From Bacteroides faecichinchillae JCM 17102 (lineage in GTDB: Bacteria > Bacteroidota > Bacteroidia > Bacteroidales > Bacteroidaceae), in contig NZ_BAKK01000021.1 of NCBI RefSeq assembly GCF_000614145.1, positions 1 to 64,000 of the forward strand: DNA of 64,000 nt. The letters are read 5' to 3'. The notes beneath the pieces were generated by a model that saw nothing but the letters and a program-made list of their open reading frames with translations, was not told the DNA's origin and did no database searches. Shown here piece by piece: positions 1 through 8,784 of this stretch. A program made the position numbers and the translations under genes. The first letter of the stretch is position 1. Each line of letters opens with the position of its first letter.

Positions 1-307
1 TTCGTCATTAACTAACTACCGTCCGCAGTACTTCAATTACTTTATCCGCACCGTCTTTTCCGAAACTACGATTCTTACTTCCCGATTCTCCATGACCAGC
101 CATTGCATGACGGTCGAATTTCAAGTGAAGCAATGTCCAATAGTTACGATTACCGCGCAAGATGATATGACCTCCTCTTCCGCCATCGCCCCCGTCGGGA
201 CCTCCGTTAGGACAATATTTCTCGCGCCTCATGTGCGTAGAGCCTCTTCCGCCCTTACCGGAGCGGCAGTATATCTTTACGTAATCAACAAAATTCGATT
301 CAGCCAT
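1..307 (-). pseudogene. obgE: GTPase ObgE, N-terminal fragment, damaged at window edge
   Basis: Residues 1-99 match the glycine-rich Obg fold at the N terminus of the ribosome-assembly GTPase Obg/CgtA, with the typical run [14 protein letters not shown] near residues 33-46. The G domain would lie beyond the left edge. After GADKVIEV the reading frame decays: the family continues with PCGTVVYNAE, but here several indels in the first 45 bases give LRTVVS and a stop at 8-10. Such dense errors at the extreme edge suggest poor sequence at a contig end, not a real 99-residue protein. It follows adk with 20 bases between, so hpt, adk and obgE probably form one transcript. Identity of the N domain is clear; the truncation is doubtful. 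Confidence 0.85.
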
Positions 308-327
308 ATTGTTTCTATTCCTTTTAA

Positions 328-897
328 TTAAATGTTATCTACTACTTTGCAGATATCAGCAAAAATACCATCCATCGTACCTAAACCGTTGATATGCTGA
401 TATTTTTTTTCTCCTTTATACCAATCGATCAGCGGAGCAGTCTGTGAATGATAAACAGTCAGACGTTTCTTAATTGTTTCTTCATTATCGTCAGCACGAC
501 CGGAATCTTTACCACGTTTGATCAAACGAGTCATCAATTCATCTTCCGGAACTTCCAGATCCAGCATAACAGAAACATCCTGTCCTCTTTCCACCAGCAT
601 CTTCTTCAATGCTTCTGCCTGTGCAATTGTTCTTGGAAAACCGTCGAAAATTACACCTTTACTATCTTTAAAGCTATCAAATACGCTTGCCAAAATATCA
701 ATCATCAATTCGTCAGGAATCAATTGCCCCTGATCGATATAACCTTTAGCAGTTTTGCCCAGTTCCGTACCATTCTTAATTTCTGCACGCAATACATCTC
801 CTGTTGAGATGTGATTAATTCCATACTTCTCTACAATACGTTCACTCTGTGTTCCTTTTCCAGAACCCGGAGCACCGAAAATTACAATGTTCAACAT
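328..897 (-). CDS. adk: adenylate kinase
   Basis: The enzyme converts ATP plus AMP into two ADP in the cytoplasm. The 189-residue protein has the P-loop GAPGSGKGT at residues 8-16, the AMP-site segment STGDVLR at 31-37 and DGFPRT at 85-90. The LID is the short type: GRADDN follows the conserved basic stretch and no zinc cysteines are present, as in other short adenylate kinases of about 190 residues. It lies between hpt (34 bases upstream) and obgE, an order common in Bacteroides, and probably shares the hpt promoter. Confidence 0.97.
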   Translation of the reverse strand: MLNIVIFGAPGSGKGTQSERIVEKYGINHISTGDVLRAEIKNGTELGKTAKGYIDQGQLIPDELMIDILASVFDSFKDSKGVIFDGFPRTIAQAEALKKMLVERGQDVSVMLDLEVPEDELMTRLIKRGKDSGRADDNEETIKKRLTVYHSQTAPLIDWYKGEKKYQHINGLGTMDGIFADICKVVDNI

Positions 898-930
898 CTT
901 TTCTTCCTAAAATTTAATTTGTATTTGATT

Positions 931-1467
931 TTAATCTATCACAGTATAAATATCGGGATAATTACGCCCGAAACCGTCATAATCCAATCCGTAGCCCACG
1001 ATAAAGTCGTTAGGTATCTCCATCGCTACATATTCAATATTCAAATCTACTTTCAGTTTGTCTGGCTTTACCAACAGAGAAGCAATATGAATGGCTTCAG
1101 GATTACGTGTCCCCAATGTTTCCAGCAATCGTTGCATAGTAAGTCCCGTATCTACAATATCTTCCACGATAACGACCGTACGTCCGGCAATGTCTTCATT
1201 CAGACCTATTACTTCTTTTATCTTTCCCGTAGAAGTCACTCCCTGATAAGAAGCCAGCTTAACAAATGAAATTTCGCAAGGAATTGTGATATGTTTCAGC
1301 AAGTCGGCAGTAAACATAAACGAACCGTTCAACACACTAAGAAAGAGCGGATTCTTACCAGCTAAATCACAATTAATTTCGTTCGCTACCCGAATCACTT
1401 CTTTCTGAATATCCTGTTCTTTAATTGAAACAGCAAATTGTTTATCTTTTATCTGAATGGTATTCAT
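931..1467 (-). CDS. hpt: hypoxanthine phosphoribosyltransferase
   Basis: This purine salvage enzyme joins hypoxanthine or guanine to PRPP to give IMP or GMP. The 178-residue length is normal. The PRPP-binding motif VEDIVDTGLT occupies residues 101-110, and LNGSFMF near 46-52 forms the second conserved loop. The C-terminal DYDGFGRNYPDIYTV is also typical. The start is ATG, 27 bases downstream of a good -7 element. It is the first gene of the hpt-adk-obgE series. Confidence 0.96.
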   Translation of the reverse strand: MNTIQIKDKQFAVSIKEQDIQKEVIRVANEINCDLAGKNPLFLSVLNGSFMFTADLLKHITIPCEISFVKLASYQGVTSTGKIKEVIGLNEDIAGRTVVIVEDIVDTGLTMQRLLETLGTRNPEAIHIASLLVKPDKLKVDLNIEYVAMEIPNDFIVGYGLDYDGFGRNYPDIYTVID

Positions 1468-1493
1468 AACCGGTTATTTTAAAAAAGTTGAGG

Positions 1494-1501
1494 CAAAAGT
1501 A
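1494..1501 (-). promoter_or_regulatory. Bacteroides -7 element before hpt
   Basis: On the minus strand the octamer TACTTTTG matches TAnnTTTG, 27 bases before the hpt start codon. No clear TTTG lies 19 bases upstream, where the end of the transporter gene sits. The call rests on one element and its position. Confidence 0.45.
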
Positions 1502-1507
1502 CAATTT

Positions 1508-3052
1508 TTATTCCACTCCATGCATCATCTTCTGTAATTTCTTCGAAAGGAGAAACAGAATCAGGGATGCAACACCAGACATTACTACGAACACCATAAA
1601 GAAATCGTACATGCTGGCAATCTGAAAACCAAGGATTGATTTTACCTTTCCATCTTCGGGGTAAAGTCCGCTTAACATACCTGCAAACTTATTGGCAGTG
1701 GCTGTAGAAAGATACCAGATACCCATCATCAGGGAGGCAAAACGCAACGGACTGAGTCGATTGACCATCGAAAGCCCTATAGGAGATAATGCCAATTCAC
1801 CCATTGTATGAATAAAATAAAGACCTGTCAGCCAAATCATACTAACTTTCACACCGGGAATCGCATCCTTCACACCAAAACAAATAAAGAGATATCCTAA
1901 TGAAAGAAGAAGCAATCCGATCGCTTGTTTGGTCGGAGAAGATGGCTCCATTTTACGTTTATTCAGAAAATTCCATATTTCCGGCATAATATAAGCCAAC
2001 AATACAACAAAAAGCGGATTGAAGGATTGGAACCAGGAAGCGGGCATTTCCCAACCTAATATATCACGATTGGTTTGTTCGGCTGCAAAAAGGGTCAGAG
2101 AAGCACCGGCCTGTTCGTAAGCAGCCCAGAAGAATATAACAAAGAAAGCTACAATATAAATCACAAAAATACGACTGCGTTCAATTTTTGTCAATGAACC
2201 ATCCAACAGAATAAGGATAGGGAATACAATACAAGCGGTAAAAATACCGATACTTACCCAATCTCCGCTAAAAGCATAGCTGAAGAAAACCAATAGGAAG
2301 GCTGTCAGCAGAGTGATGATAATACCATTACACCACATGGTTGCCGAATTCATCTTCGGGTGTGAAATGTGTTCAGCTTTATCTTCTTTCTTTTCACGTT
2401 TTGCGTCAGGAATTATACCAATAGGTTCTCCGGAAGGACTGAAAAGATATTTGTTCTTCTGAGTTTCAAAAAGGATTACTGTGAATAGTGTCATAATGCC
2501 GGATGCAAAAAATCCCCATTTGAAATCCTGTGGGTTTCCGGTTTCTCCCAAATATCCACAGATTAAAGGGGCCGCAAAAGAACCGACGTTTACTCCCATA
2601 TAAAAGATGGTATAAGCAGCATCGAGACGTTTATCTCCCGGTTCATAAAGTTGTCCGACAAGGGAAGAAACGGTAGGTTTGAAACAACCATTACCTAATA
2701 TAAGGAAGCCAAGTCCTCCATACATTAACCAATGTGCGAGTTGAGTATTATCCAATGTAGAGGCACTCATAAACATCATGAATTGTCCGACTGCCATCAT
2801 CACTGCTCCCCAAAATACCGAACGACGAATACCCCAATATTTATCGGCAATATAACCACCTATCAAAGGAGTCAGATAAACTAATCCGGTATAGCTACCA
2901 TAGATAGATGCGGCAGCTTCTTTATCAAACATTAAAGCTTGCGTTAAGAAAAGAATGAAAATGGCACGCATACCGTAATAACTGAAACGTTCTGCCGTAC
3001 TTGTCGCAAAAATAAGATAAAGGCCTTTCGGATGCCCTTTCAATGCACTCAT
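1508..3052 (-). CDS. POT/PTR family proton-coupled oligopeptide transporter
   Basis: A 514-residue protein of the POT branch of the major facilitator superfamily, expected to import di- and tripeptides with protons across the inner membrane. About fourteen hydrophobic segments are visible. The N-terminal signature AERFSYYGMRAIF (residues about 20-32) and the loop GGYIADKYWGIRR (about 65-77) are diagnostic. In the usual ExxERF motif the first glutamate is replaced: the sequence reads STAERF. That residue normally takes part in proton coupling, so coupling may differ. It is monocistronic, with its own -7 element upstream. The substrate is inferred from the family only. Confidence 0.9.
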   Translation of the reverse strand: MSALKGHPKGLYLIFATSTAERFSYYGMRAIFILFLTQALMFDKEAAASIYGSYTGLVYLTPLIGGYIADKYWGIRRSVFWGAVMMAVGQFMMFMSASTLDNTQLAHWLMYGGLGFLILGNGCFKPTVSSLVGQLYEPGDKRLDAAYTIFYMGVNVGSFAAPLICGYLGETGNPQDFKWGFFASGIMTLFTVILFETQKNKYLFSPSGEPIGIIPDAKREKKEDKAEHISHPKMNSATMWCNGIIITLLTAFLLVFFSYAFSGDWVSIGIFTACIVFPILILLDGSLTKIERSRIFVIYIVAFFVIFFWAAYEQAGASLTLFAAEQTNRDILGWEMPASWFQSFNPLFVVLLAYIMPEIWNFLNKRKMEPSSPTKQAIGLLLLSLGYLFICFGVKDAIPGVKVSMIWLTGLYFIHTMGELALSPIGLSMVNRLSPLRFASLMMGIWYLSTATANKFAGMLSGLYPEDGKVKSILGFQIASMYDFFMVFVVMSGVASLILFLLSKKLQKMMHGVE

Positions 3053-3081
3053 AAATATAAATGTTAGTAGTTTACGAGTTG

Positions 3082-3089
3082 CAAAGGTA
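3082..3089 (-). promoter_or_regulatory. -7 element before the POT transporter
   Basis: TACCTTTG on the minus strand fits TAnnTTTG and ends 30 bases before the transporter start codon. The -33 position shows no good TTTG. Confidence 0.5.
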
Positions 3090-3236
3090 TAAAAAATAGA
3101 TTAAACAGCTCATAAAAGCGAATTCATATGAAAAGATAAAGATCAAAACGTAGTAAATTCCATGCATCCACCTAATTAAGTTTTCGACAGTGTAAATAAT
3201 CGAGTGGACACTAACCTTCATGCAAACAGAAGCATT

Positions 3237-3461
3237 TTAACCAAATGTAAATTCTACATCCTCAATACATGCAAAAAGCATTTCATCTTTTTTCCGAAGA
3301 AAGATTTTGTTTTCCCTAGCCAACCAACCAATAGCCAGAGCTACATCTTCAAATGTCAAACCTAAGTCGCGACATAAGTCAAACATAGATAGTTCACCTT
3401 TTTCATTTAAAATACGCCATACTTTTCCAGCATTTACACCAATTTTAGTTTTCTCCATCAT
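3237..3461 (-). CDS. small winged-helix protein (DUF2582 type)
   Basis: A 74-residue cytoplasmic protein. The pattern of helix, helix and a basic hairpin (VWRILNEKGELSMFDLC, then FEDVALAIGWLARE, then KIFLRKKDEMLFACI) is that of the DUF2582 winged-helix family, thought to bind nucleic acid or partner proteins. Two consecutive ATG codons, at 3461 and 3458, could start it. It has its own perfect promoter and stands alone between the transporter and the NAD(P)HX repair gene. No target is known from the sequence. Confidence 0.8.
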   Translation of the reverse strand: MMEKTKIGVNAGKVWRILNEKGELSMFDLCRDLGLTFEDVALAIGWLARENKIFLRKKDEMLFACIEDVEFTFG

Positions 3462-3539
3462 GCAAACTTTAAAAGATTAAACAATATATTTATAATCAAG
3501 ATTGTAAGCATAGGGAAATAATATTATTTTATACTATCA

Positions 3540-3570
3540 CAAAGATAATATTTTTGCGCAGAATAACAAA
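3540..3570 (-). promoter_or_regulatory. complete Bacteroides promoter for the winged-helix gene
   Basis: Read on the minus strand this is TTTG, exactly 19 bases, then TATCTTTG, which is the Bacteroides sigma-ABfr consensus with both elements exact. The predicted transcript would have a leader of about 70 bases before the start codon at 3461. Confidence 0.75.
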
Positions 3571-3718
3571 TAATCAGCCTTTTCACATTCAAATAATATT
3601 AAAAAGGAGGATATGTAAATACTGGTACAATGACTAATCAGTAAATGAGTAGTAAATAGCAACTCATTTTTCTTTGTGCTATCTTTATCAATAAAAGGAT
3701 TAATTCAGAGTTTTTGTG

Positions 3719-3726
3719 TAAATTTG
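3719..3726 (+). promoter_or_regulatory. -7 element before the NAD(P)HX repair gene
   Basis: TAAATTTG fits TAnnTTTG and ends 27 bases before the ATG at 3754. No TTTG is found at the -33 position, so the call is moderate. Confidence 0.45.
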
Positions 3727-3753
3727 TAGGTCGAAAACCTAAAGAACATTACA

Positions 3754-5265
3754 ATGAAAATATTTCCAAGCAGTAGTATTAAAAGACTGGACGCTTATAC
3801 CATTGAGAACGAACCGATTGCCTCAATAGATTTGATGGAACGTGCCGCAAAAGCACTTACTAAAGCCATTGCCCAAAGATGGGATACAGAAATACCTGTC
3901 ACTGTCTTTGCAGGTCCGGGAAACAATGGTGGTGATGCACTTGCCGTAGCTCGTATGATGGCTGAGAAAGGATATGAAGTTGAGGTATTTCTCTTCAACA
4001 CAAAAGGAGAACTTTCTCCTGACTGCCAAACGAACAAAGAGTTGGTAGAAATGATGGAAGAAGTGAAATTCCATGAGATCAGTACACAATTTGTTCCTCC
4101 GACATTAACTTCCCGACATTTGGTAATCGATGGTTTGTTCGGTTCCGGACTGAATAAACCTCTCAGCGGAGGATTCGCTGCCGTTGTGAAATATATCAAT
4201 TCTTCACCAGCTACTATCTTATCGATTGACGTTCCTTCGGGATTGATGTGCGAAGAAAATACATTTAATGTCAAAGCACACATTATCCATGCTGATGTTA
4301 CTTTTAGTTTGCAATTTCCAAAATTAGCATTCCTCTTTGCCGAAAATACTGAATTTGTAGGTGAATGGGATATTTTGGATATTCAATTGAGTCAAAAAGG
4401 TATCGAAGAGACTGAAACGAACTATGAGATGTTGGAGGTCGAAGAGATTCGTTCTTTGATCAAACCACGAAAACAATTTGCTCATAAAGGAAACTTCGGA
4501 CATGCTCTGCTCATAGCAGGTTCTAAAGGAATGGGAGGAGCATCTGTATTGGCAGCACGTGCTTGTCTTCGTTCAGGAGTGGGATTGCTCACTGTACACG
4601 CACCGTTCTGCAATAACGATATCCTGCAAACCTCCATTCCTGAAGCAATAGTAGAAAACGATACTAATGATACTTGTTTCGCTATACCAACCGATACGGA
4701 CGACTACCAAGCTGTAGGCATTGGTCCGGGACTTGGACGAAGTAGTGAAACCGAGGCTGCTTTACTGGAACAATTAGAACATTGCCAATCACCCGTAGTA
4801 CTGGATGCAGATGCACTAAATATTTTAGCCAATCATCACCATACGCTTACTCATCTCCCTAAAGGCTCTATCTTGACTCCACATCCCAAAGAGTTAGAAC
4901 GTCTGGTCGGAAAATGCCAGGATTCCTACGAACGACTAATGAAAGCTTGTGAACTGGCACGCACCGCAAAAGTACATATCATTCTAAAAGGTGCTTACTC
5001 CGCTATTATCGCTCCCGAAGGTAAATGCTATTTCAATCCGACCGGAAATCCGGGAATGGCAACCGGAGGTAGTGGCGATGTACTCACCGGAGTGGTATTA
5101 GCGTTACTCGCTCAGGGGTATTCTGCAGAAGAAGCTGCCAAAATAGGCACTTACATCCATGGCCTGGCAGGAGATTTTGCACAAAAGAAACAGGGTATGA
5201 TTGGACTTATAGCAAGTGACATTATTTCCTGTCTTCCTACCGCCTGGAGATTGGTAAGCGAATAA
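3754..5265 (+). CDS. nnrD: bifunctional NAD(P)H-hydrate epimerase / ADP-dependent NAD(P)HX dehydratase
   Basis: This repair enzyme restores damaged (hydrated) NADH and NADPH. The N-terminal epimerase domain (YjeF_N, about residues 1-215) contains the loop GPGNNGGD at 54-61. The C-terminal ribokinase-like dehydratase domain (about 230-500) has KGNFGHALLIAGSKGMGGA at its start and GNPGMATGGSGDVLTG near 431-446, where the GSGD aspartate is the catalytic base. The length of 503 residues is normal for the fused form. The next gene starts 72 bases downstream. Confidence 0.95.
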   Translation: MKIFPSSSIKRLDAYTIENEPIASIDLMERAAKALTKAIAQRWDTEIPVTVFAGPGNNGGDALAVARMMAEKGYEVEVFLFNTKGELSPDCQTNKELVEMMEEVKFHEISTQFVPPTLTSRHLVIDGLFGSGLNKPLSGGFAAVVKYINSSPATILSIDVPSGLMCEENTFNVKAHIIHADVTFSLQFPKLAFLFAENTEFVGEWDILDIQLSQKGIEETETNYEMLEVEEIRSLIKPRKQFAHKGNFGHALLIAGSKGMGGASVLAARACLRSGVGLLTVHAPFCNNDILQTSIPEAIVENDTNDTCFAIPTDTDDYQAVGIGPGLGRSSETEAALLEQLEHCQSPVVLDADALNILANHHHTLTHLPKGSILTPHPKELERLVGKCQDSYERLMKACELARTAKVHIILKGAYSAIIAPEGKCYFNPTGNPGMATGGSGDVLTGVVLALLAQGYSAEEAAKIGTYIHGLAGDFAQKKQGMIGLIASDIISCLPTAWRLVSE

Positions 5266-5337
5266 AAGTTAAGAACTTACAGATTTATAAATAACTTCAT
5301 TAACTTTGTTTTCAGAATCAGCAAAAAATAACCGAAT

Positions 5338-6402
5338 ATGAAGAAATTAATAATAGCAACCGGACTATTAATAGCAACTACCGCTTATGCACAGACTGAA
5401 GTACTGACAGGTGTCACGCGGGGAAAAGATTATGGAGTAGTGTATACCCTCCCAAAAACACAGATTGAACTTGAAATTAAAGCAAATAAAATAAGATATA
5501 CTCCGGGTGAATTCAGCAAATATGCCAATCGCTATTTACGTTTGAATAACGTTTCTACTGATCCTGAAGAATATTGGGAGCTTACGAGTGTAAAAATTAC
5601 TCCGATAGGTGTACCCAACGGTGATGCGACCTATTTTGTTAAACTGAAAGACAAAACCGTAGCTCCCCTAATAGAATTAACAGAGAACGGAGTTATAAAA
5701 TCAATAAACGTTCCTTATACAAAAAGTAATACTCCCAAAGCGCATGGAGTAACTCCTACCATACCCAATAAAATAAACCCTCGTGATTTTCTCACAGAAG
5801 AAATCCTGATCGCAAGCTCCACTGCTAAGATGGCAGAATTGGTAGCCAAAGAAATTTATAATATTCGCGAAAGTAAGAATGCCTTATTAAGAGGACAAGC
5901 TGATAATACACCTTCGGATGGCGCACAACTGAAAATCATGATTGACAATCTGAATGCACAGGAGGAAGCTATGACCGAGATGTTTGCCGGAACTCGTGAT
6001 AAGGAAGAAAAAACATTCACTATCCGTTTGACTCCTGATAAAGAGTTAGAAAATGCAGTTGCTTTCCGCTTCTCTAAAAAACTGGGTGTAGTTAGTAATG
6101 ACGATTTAGCCGGAGTTCCCTATTATATCAATCTGAAAGATTTGAAAACGGTAAAAATGCCGCAAGAAGACGAAAAGAAGAAAAAAGATTTGGATGGAAT
6201 TGCTTACAACGTACCGGGACAAGCATTGGTAACCCTGACTGATGGCAAAAAGAAACTTTACGAAAGTGAAATCCCAGTTACCCAATTTGGAATTATAGAA
6301 TATCTGGCTCCTGTTCTATTCAACAAGAACTCAACCATCAAAGTATATTTCGATCCAAATACCGGTGGTCTGCTCAAAGTAGAAAGAGAAGAAAATAAAT
6401 AA
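5338..6402 (+). CDS. DUF4831 family exported protein
   Basis: A 354-residue protein with a clear signal peptide (MKKLIIATGLLIATTAYAQ, cut after AYA) and then a mainly beta domain starting TEVLTGVTRGKDYGVVYTLP, which matches the Bacteroidetes family DUF4831. It is expected in the periplasm or at the outer membrane. The segment near residues 277-283 is very rich in acid and lysine (EDEKKKK). No enzyme motif is visible and the family has no known function. It may be co-transcribed with the NAD(P)HX repair gene. Confidence 0.85.
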   Translation: MKKLIIATGLLIATTAYAQTEVLTGVTRGKDYGVVYTLPKTQIELEIKANKIRYTPGEFSKYANRYLRLNNVSTDPEEYWELTSVKITPIGVPNGDATYFVKLKDKTVAPLIELTENGVIKSINVPYTKSNTPKAHGVTPTIPNKINPRDFLTEEILIASSTAKMAELVAKEIYNIRESKNALLRGQADNTPSDGAQLKIMIDNLNAQEEAMTEMFAGTRDKEEKTFTIRLTPDKELENAVAFRFSKKLGVVSNDDLAGVPYYINLKDLKTVKMPQEDEKKKKDLDGIAYNVPGQALVTLTDGKKKLYESEIPVTQFGIIEYLAPVLFNKNSTIKVYFDPNTGGLLKVEREENK

Positions 6403-6454
6403 CTCCCTTAAATAAATAAGGCGATGGTATGAGGTGGATTTGTATTTGACATGA

Positions 6455-6713
6455 TACGGCGGATTAAGCTTAACAAAGAAGCTTCCCGTATACGACGAGA
6501 ACGTGCTAGTGAAAGAGTACAGCGTATACATTCCGCTGAGAGTCACTATCCACACCGGATACTACTCCTGAAGAAATGGAGAAGATTATTCACCAATCTG
6601 AAGAAAAGAAAGAGAAAGACGAAAGTTACTTTAAATGGGAAGGTTCCATCATTCTTGGAGCACTGATTGTACTCGCCTTAGTTACTTGGAGTATTTTCCT
6701 CATTTATAATTAA
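6455..6713 (+). pseudogene. small membrane protein with a frameshift
   Basis: Two adjoining frames look like pieces of one protein. From 6455 the frame reads YGGLSLTKKLPVYDENVLVK and continues to HTGYYS before a stop near 6566. A second frame then carries TPEEMEKIIHQSEEKKEKDE followed by one membrane helix (GSIILGALIVLALVTWSIFL) and stops at 6713. The second part could also start alone at ATG 6576, giving 45 residues with a cytoplasmic acidic/basic tail. The true start is unclear because a TGA at 6452 closes the first frame. Its end overlaps the convergent PqqD-like gene by 36 bases. I do not recognise the family. Confidence 0.45.
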
Positions 6714-7043
6714 CTTGATGAACCCATCTTTCTGTAACTGAGAAAGATAAACAGATACACGAGACTCGTAGCCCGCTTCATGATGAAAGTGGTCTGCGAG
6801 TTTTTCTATAATATCCTGAACCGTTCGCTTATTGTCTATCAACTCCCAGACAGCCGTTCCATGTTCTTCCAAACGTACATGAATCTCCTTTGACATTCCT
6901 TTAGGAACCAGATAACGGTTCATCCACGAACGTTTGAAACGGGGAAAGGAGAGAATCACCTCCTCTCCTTCCTTCACCGCTGTAATATGCTTACTACGAC
7001 AGGGAATAACCTCTAACAGGTTTATTTTCTTTTTCTCCGCCAT
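6678..7043 (-). CDS. PqqD family protein
   Basis: A 121-residue protein with the PqqD pattern: EHGTAVWELIDNKRTVQDIIEKLADHF at about residues 58-84, then a second helix pair ending LQKDGFIKL. PqqD-fold proteins usually bind a precursor peptide and present it to a radical SAM enzyme. Here there is no such enzyme or precursor nearby, so the protein is an orphan and its partner is unknown. It carries the basic N-terminal segment IPCRSKHITAVKEGEEVILSF. The start ATG at 7043 is well placed. Confidence 0.8.
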   Translation of the reverse strand: MAEKKKINLLEVIPCRSKHITAVKEGEEVILSFPRFKRSWMNRYLVPKGMSKEIHVRLEEHGTAVWELIDNKRTVQDIIEKLADHFHHEAGYESRVSVYLSQLQKDGFIKLIINEENTPSN

Positions 7044-7150
7044 TATTTTATCTTTTTTGTTGTCCGCACCTTTACTTAACGTGATTTCGAAAGCACATTA
7101 TCAGACAACTGACATCAAACTCTTTTTGTATTGGATATAGAAATAAAATA

Positions 7151-8539
7151 TTATTTCTTGATATTAGGTTCTTCCAGTCCATAACCTTTCTTCCGGTTTT
7201 CTGCTTTCAACAGCAAAGCAACAATCAAAGCCAGTACACCGAAAACAGCAAAAATGGTCATAGGCAATGTGTAATCATAAGTTTGTGCACCTTCTACAAC
7301 CGGACCTTTACAATATGAATTAAGCACCCACCCAATCAACAAAGGTACACCCATCAATCCCCAATTCTGCACCCAGAAAATTAAGGCATAAGCTGTACCC
7401 AACTGTTTTTCCGGAATAATCTTAGGAACAGAAGGCCACATTGCAGAAGGAACTAAAGAAAATGCAAATCCCAATATAATCATAATCACAGTAGCAAACC
7501 ACCATACATTCAATATAGGAAGAGCAAACATAGTATGTACAAAAATCAACATAATGGAACCAATTACCATCAAAGTAGCACCCTTACCAATGCGGTCATA
7601 TAATGAACCGAACAAAGGAGTCAGCACAATAGCACCAATTGGCAACAATCCAGGAATGGTTCCTGCCAACTTCGGATCCACATTATATTTCTGTACCATC
7701 AAATCAGCCGCATACTTAATAAACGGGAATACTGCAGAATAGAACAATACACACAACAGAGCAATCAACCAAAAACCTTTGTTAGTGATAATATATACAA
7801 TATCTTTCATGCGGAACGGTTCTTCCGGTTCCAAGCCTTCTGCATCCAACGAAGCATCTAGTTTCCTGTCGTAGAAAGTATATATAAAGAAAGCGATAGT
7901 TCCTACACAAAGCATTACCAGACAAAACAAAATAGGAGCAGGAATATTAGTATGGAAAGTTCCGGTCTCGTCTGTAGTACCGAAGAAATCTGCCAAAGGA
8001 ACAGTCAACACCATAGCCAACGTCGTACCGATACGCGCAGTAGCCATTTCAAGCCCCATAGCAAGAGCCATTTCTTTTCCTTTAAACCATTTCACTATAA
8101 TCTTAGAAACTGTAATACCTGCAATTTCCACTCCCACGCCAAAGACAGCATATCCAATGGCAGCAAGTGTTACCTGCATCTTAAATCCGAAAAGCATCGA
8201 ACCTTCAGGAAATGTGGTTGATACCGCATAATATTTTAGTCCACAGCCAAATACCATCAACAAACATGCTCCCATTCCTGTGAAACGGACACCCATCTTA
8301 TCTAGAATGATACCGCCAAAAATCAGCATTAATAAAAAGACATTGAACCATCCATAGGCACTCGTAAAGAAGCCATAGTCCAAACTATCCCATAACAGTT
8401 CTTTCTCCAACATGGGTTTTAAAGGTGACATGACGTCGGTAAGGAAGTAGCCGCACAACATTGTAAAAGCGACCAATGCAAGAACACTCCAACGTAACAT
8501 AGCGGAGTCATTCAATTTTTGTTTCAATTGTTCTGTCAT
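7151..8539 (-). CDS. MFS transporter, MFSD1-like
   Basis: A 462-residue inner-membrane carrier with about twelve hydrophobic segments. The segment VKWFKGKEMALAMGLEMATARIG (about residues 150-172, read in two parts WFKGKEMALAMGLE and MATARIG) resembles MFSD1-type carriers, whose mammalian member moves dipeptides; that substrate is only an analogy. A second conserved loop is PLFGSLYDRIGKGATLM at about 310-326. It stands alone, with a -7 element upstream. The C-terminal tail is basic and ends in GLEEPNIKK. Confidence 0.85.
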   Translation of the reverse strand: MTEQLKQKLNDSAMLRWSVLALVAFTMLCGYFLTDVMSPLKPMLEKELLWDSLDYGFFTSAYGWFNVFLLMLIFGGIILDKMGVRFTGMGACLLMVFGCGLKYYAVSTTFPEGSMLFGFKMQVTLAAIGYAVFGVGVEIAGITVSKIIVKWFKGKEMALAMGLEMATARIGTTLAMVLTVPLADFFGTTDETGTFHTNIPAPILFCLVMLCVGTIAFFIYTFYDRKLDASLDAEGLEPEEPFRMKDIVYIITNKGFWLIALLCVLFYSAVFPFIKYAADLMVQKYNVDPKLAGTIPGLLPIGAIVLTPLFGSLYDRIGKGATLMVIGSIMLIFVHTMFALPILNVWWFATVIMIILGFAFSLVPSAMWPSVPKIIPEKQLGTAYALIFWVQNWGLMGVPLLIGWVLNSYCKGPVVEGAQTYDYTLPMTIFAVFGVLALIVALLLKAENRKKGYGLEEPNIKK

Positions 8540-8580
8540 TGTTATATTTCAATAAGTATTAATAATCAGATTACGGGCAA

Positions 8581-8588
8581 CAAAGGTA
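8581..8588 (-). promoter_or_regulatory. -7 element before the MFS carrier
   Basis: TACCTTTG on the minus strand, 42 bases before the start codon at 8539. The nearest TTTG upstream is at a spacing of more than 19, so the -33 element is weak. Confidence 0.4.
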
Positions 8589-8639
8589 GTTAAATATCGT
8601 TTGTTTTCCTCACAAAGTGTTTGTTTTTACAGGAAAAAG

Positions 8640-8708
8640 TTAAGCGCAGAATCCATGAATAACCCGGATATTGATTTACTCCGAGTACTTCATTCAATCT
8701 GCGCTTAA
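8640..8708 (-). terminator. long-loop hairpin downstream of secG
   Basis: TTAAGCGCAGA at 8640-8650 is perfectly complementary to TCTGCGCTTAA at 8698-8708. On the minus strand the hairpin is followed by CTTTTTCC, so it could end the secG transcript. The 47-base loop is long for a simple terminator and holds a second short pairing (ATGAA with TTCAT), so a structured leader or small RNA remains possible. Confidence 0.5.
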
Positions 8709-8784
8709 AAAGAGAGTGATGCAGTAGCATTCTTCCGCATCCTCAAAATAGATTTAACCGAATAATACCGAATCTTACCGAATG

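Noticed and set aside
811..1269. A 152-residue open frame antisense to hpt
   Set aside because: It is a shadow of the well-supported hpt gene and has no recognisable protein features.
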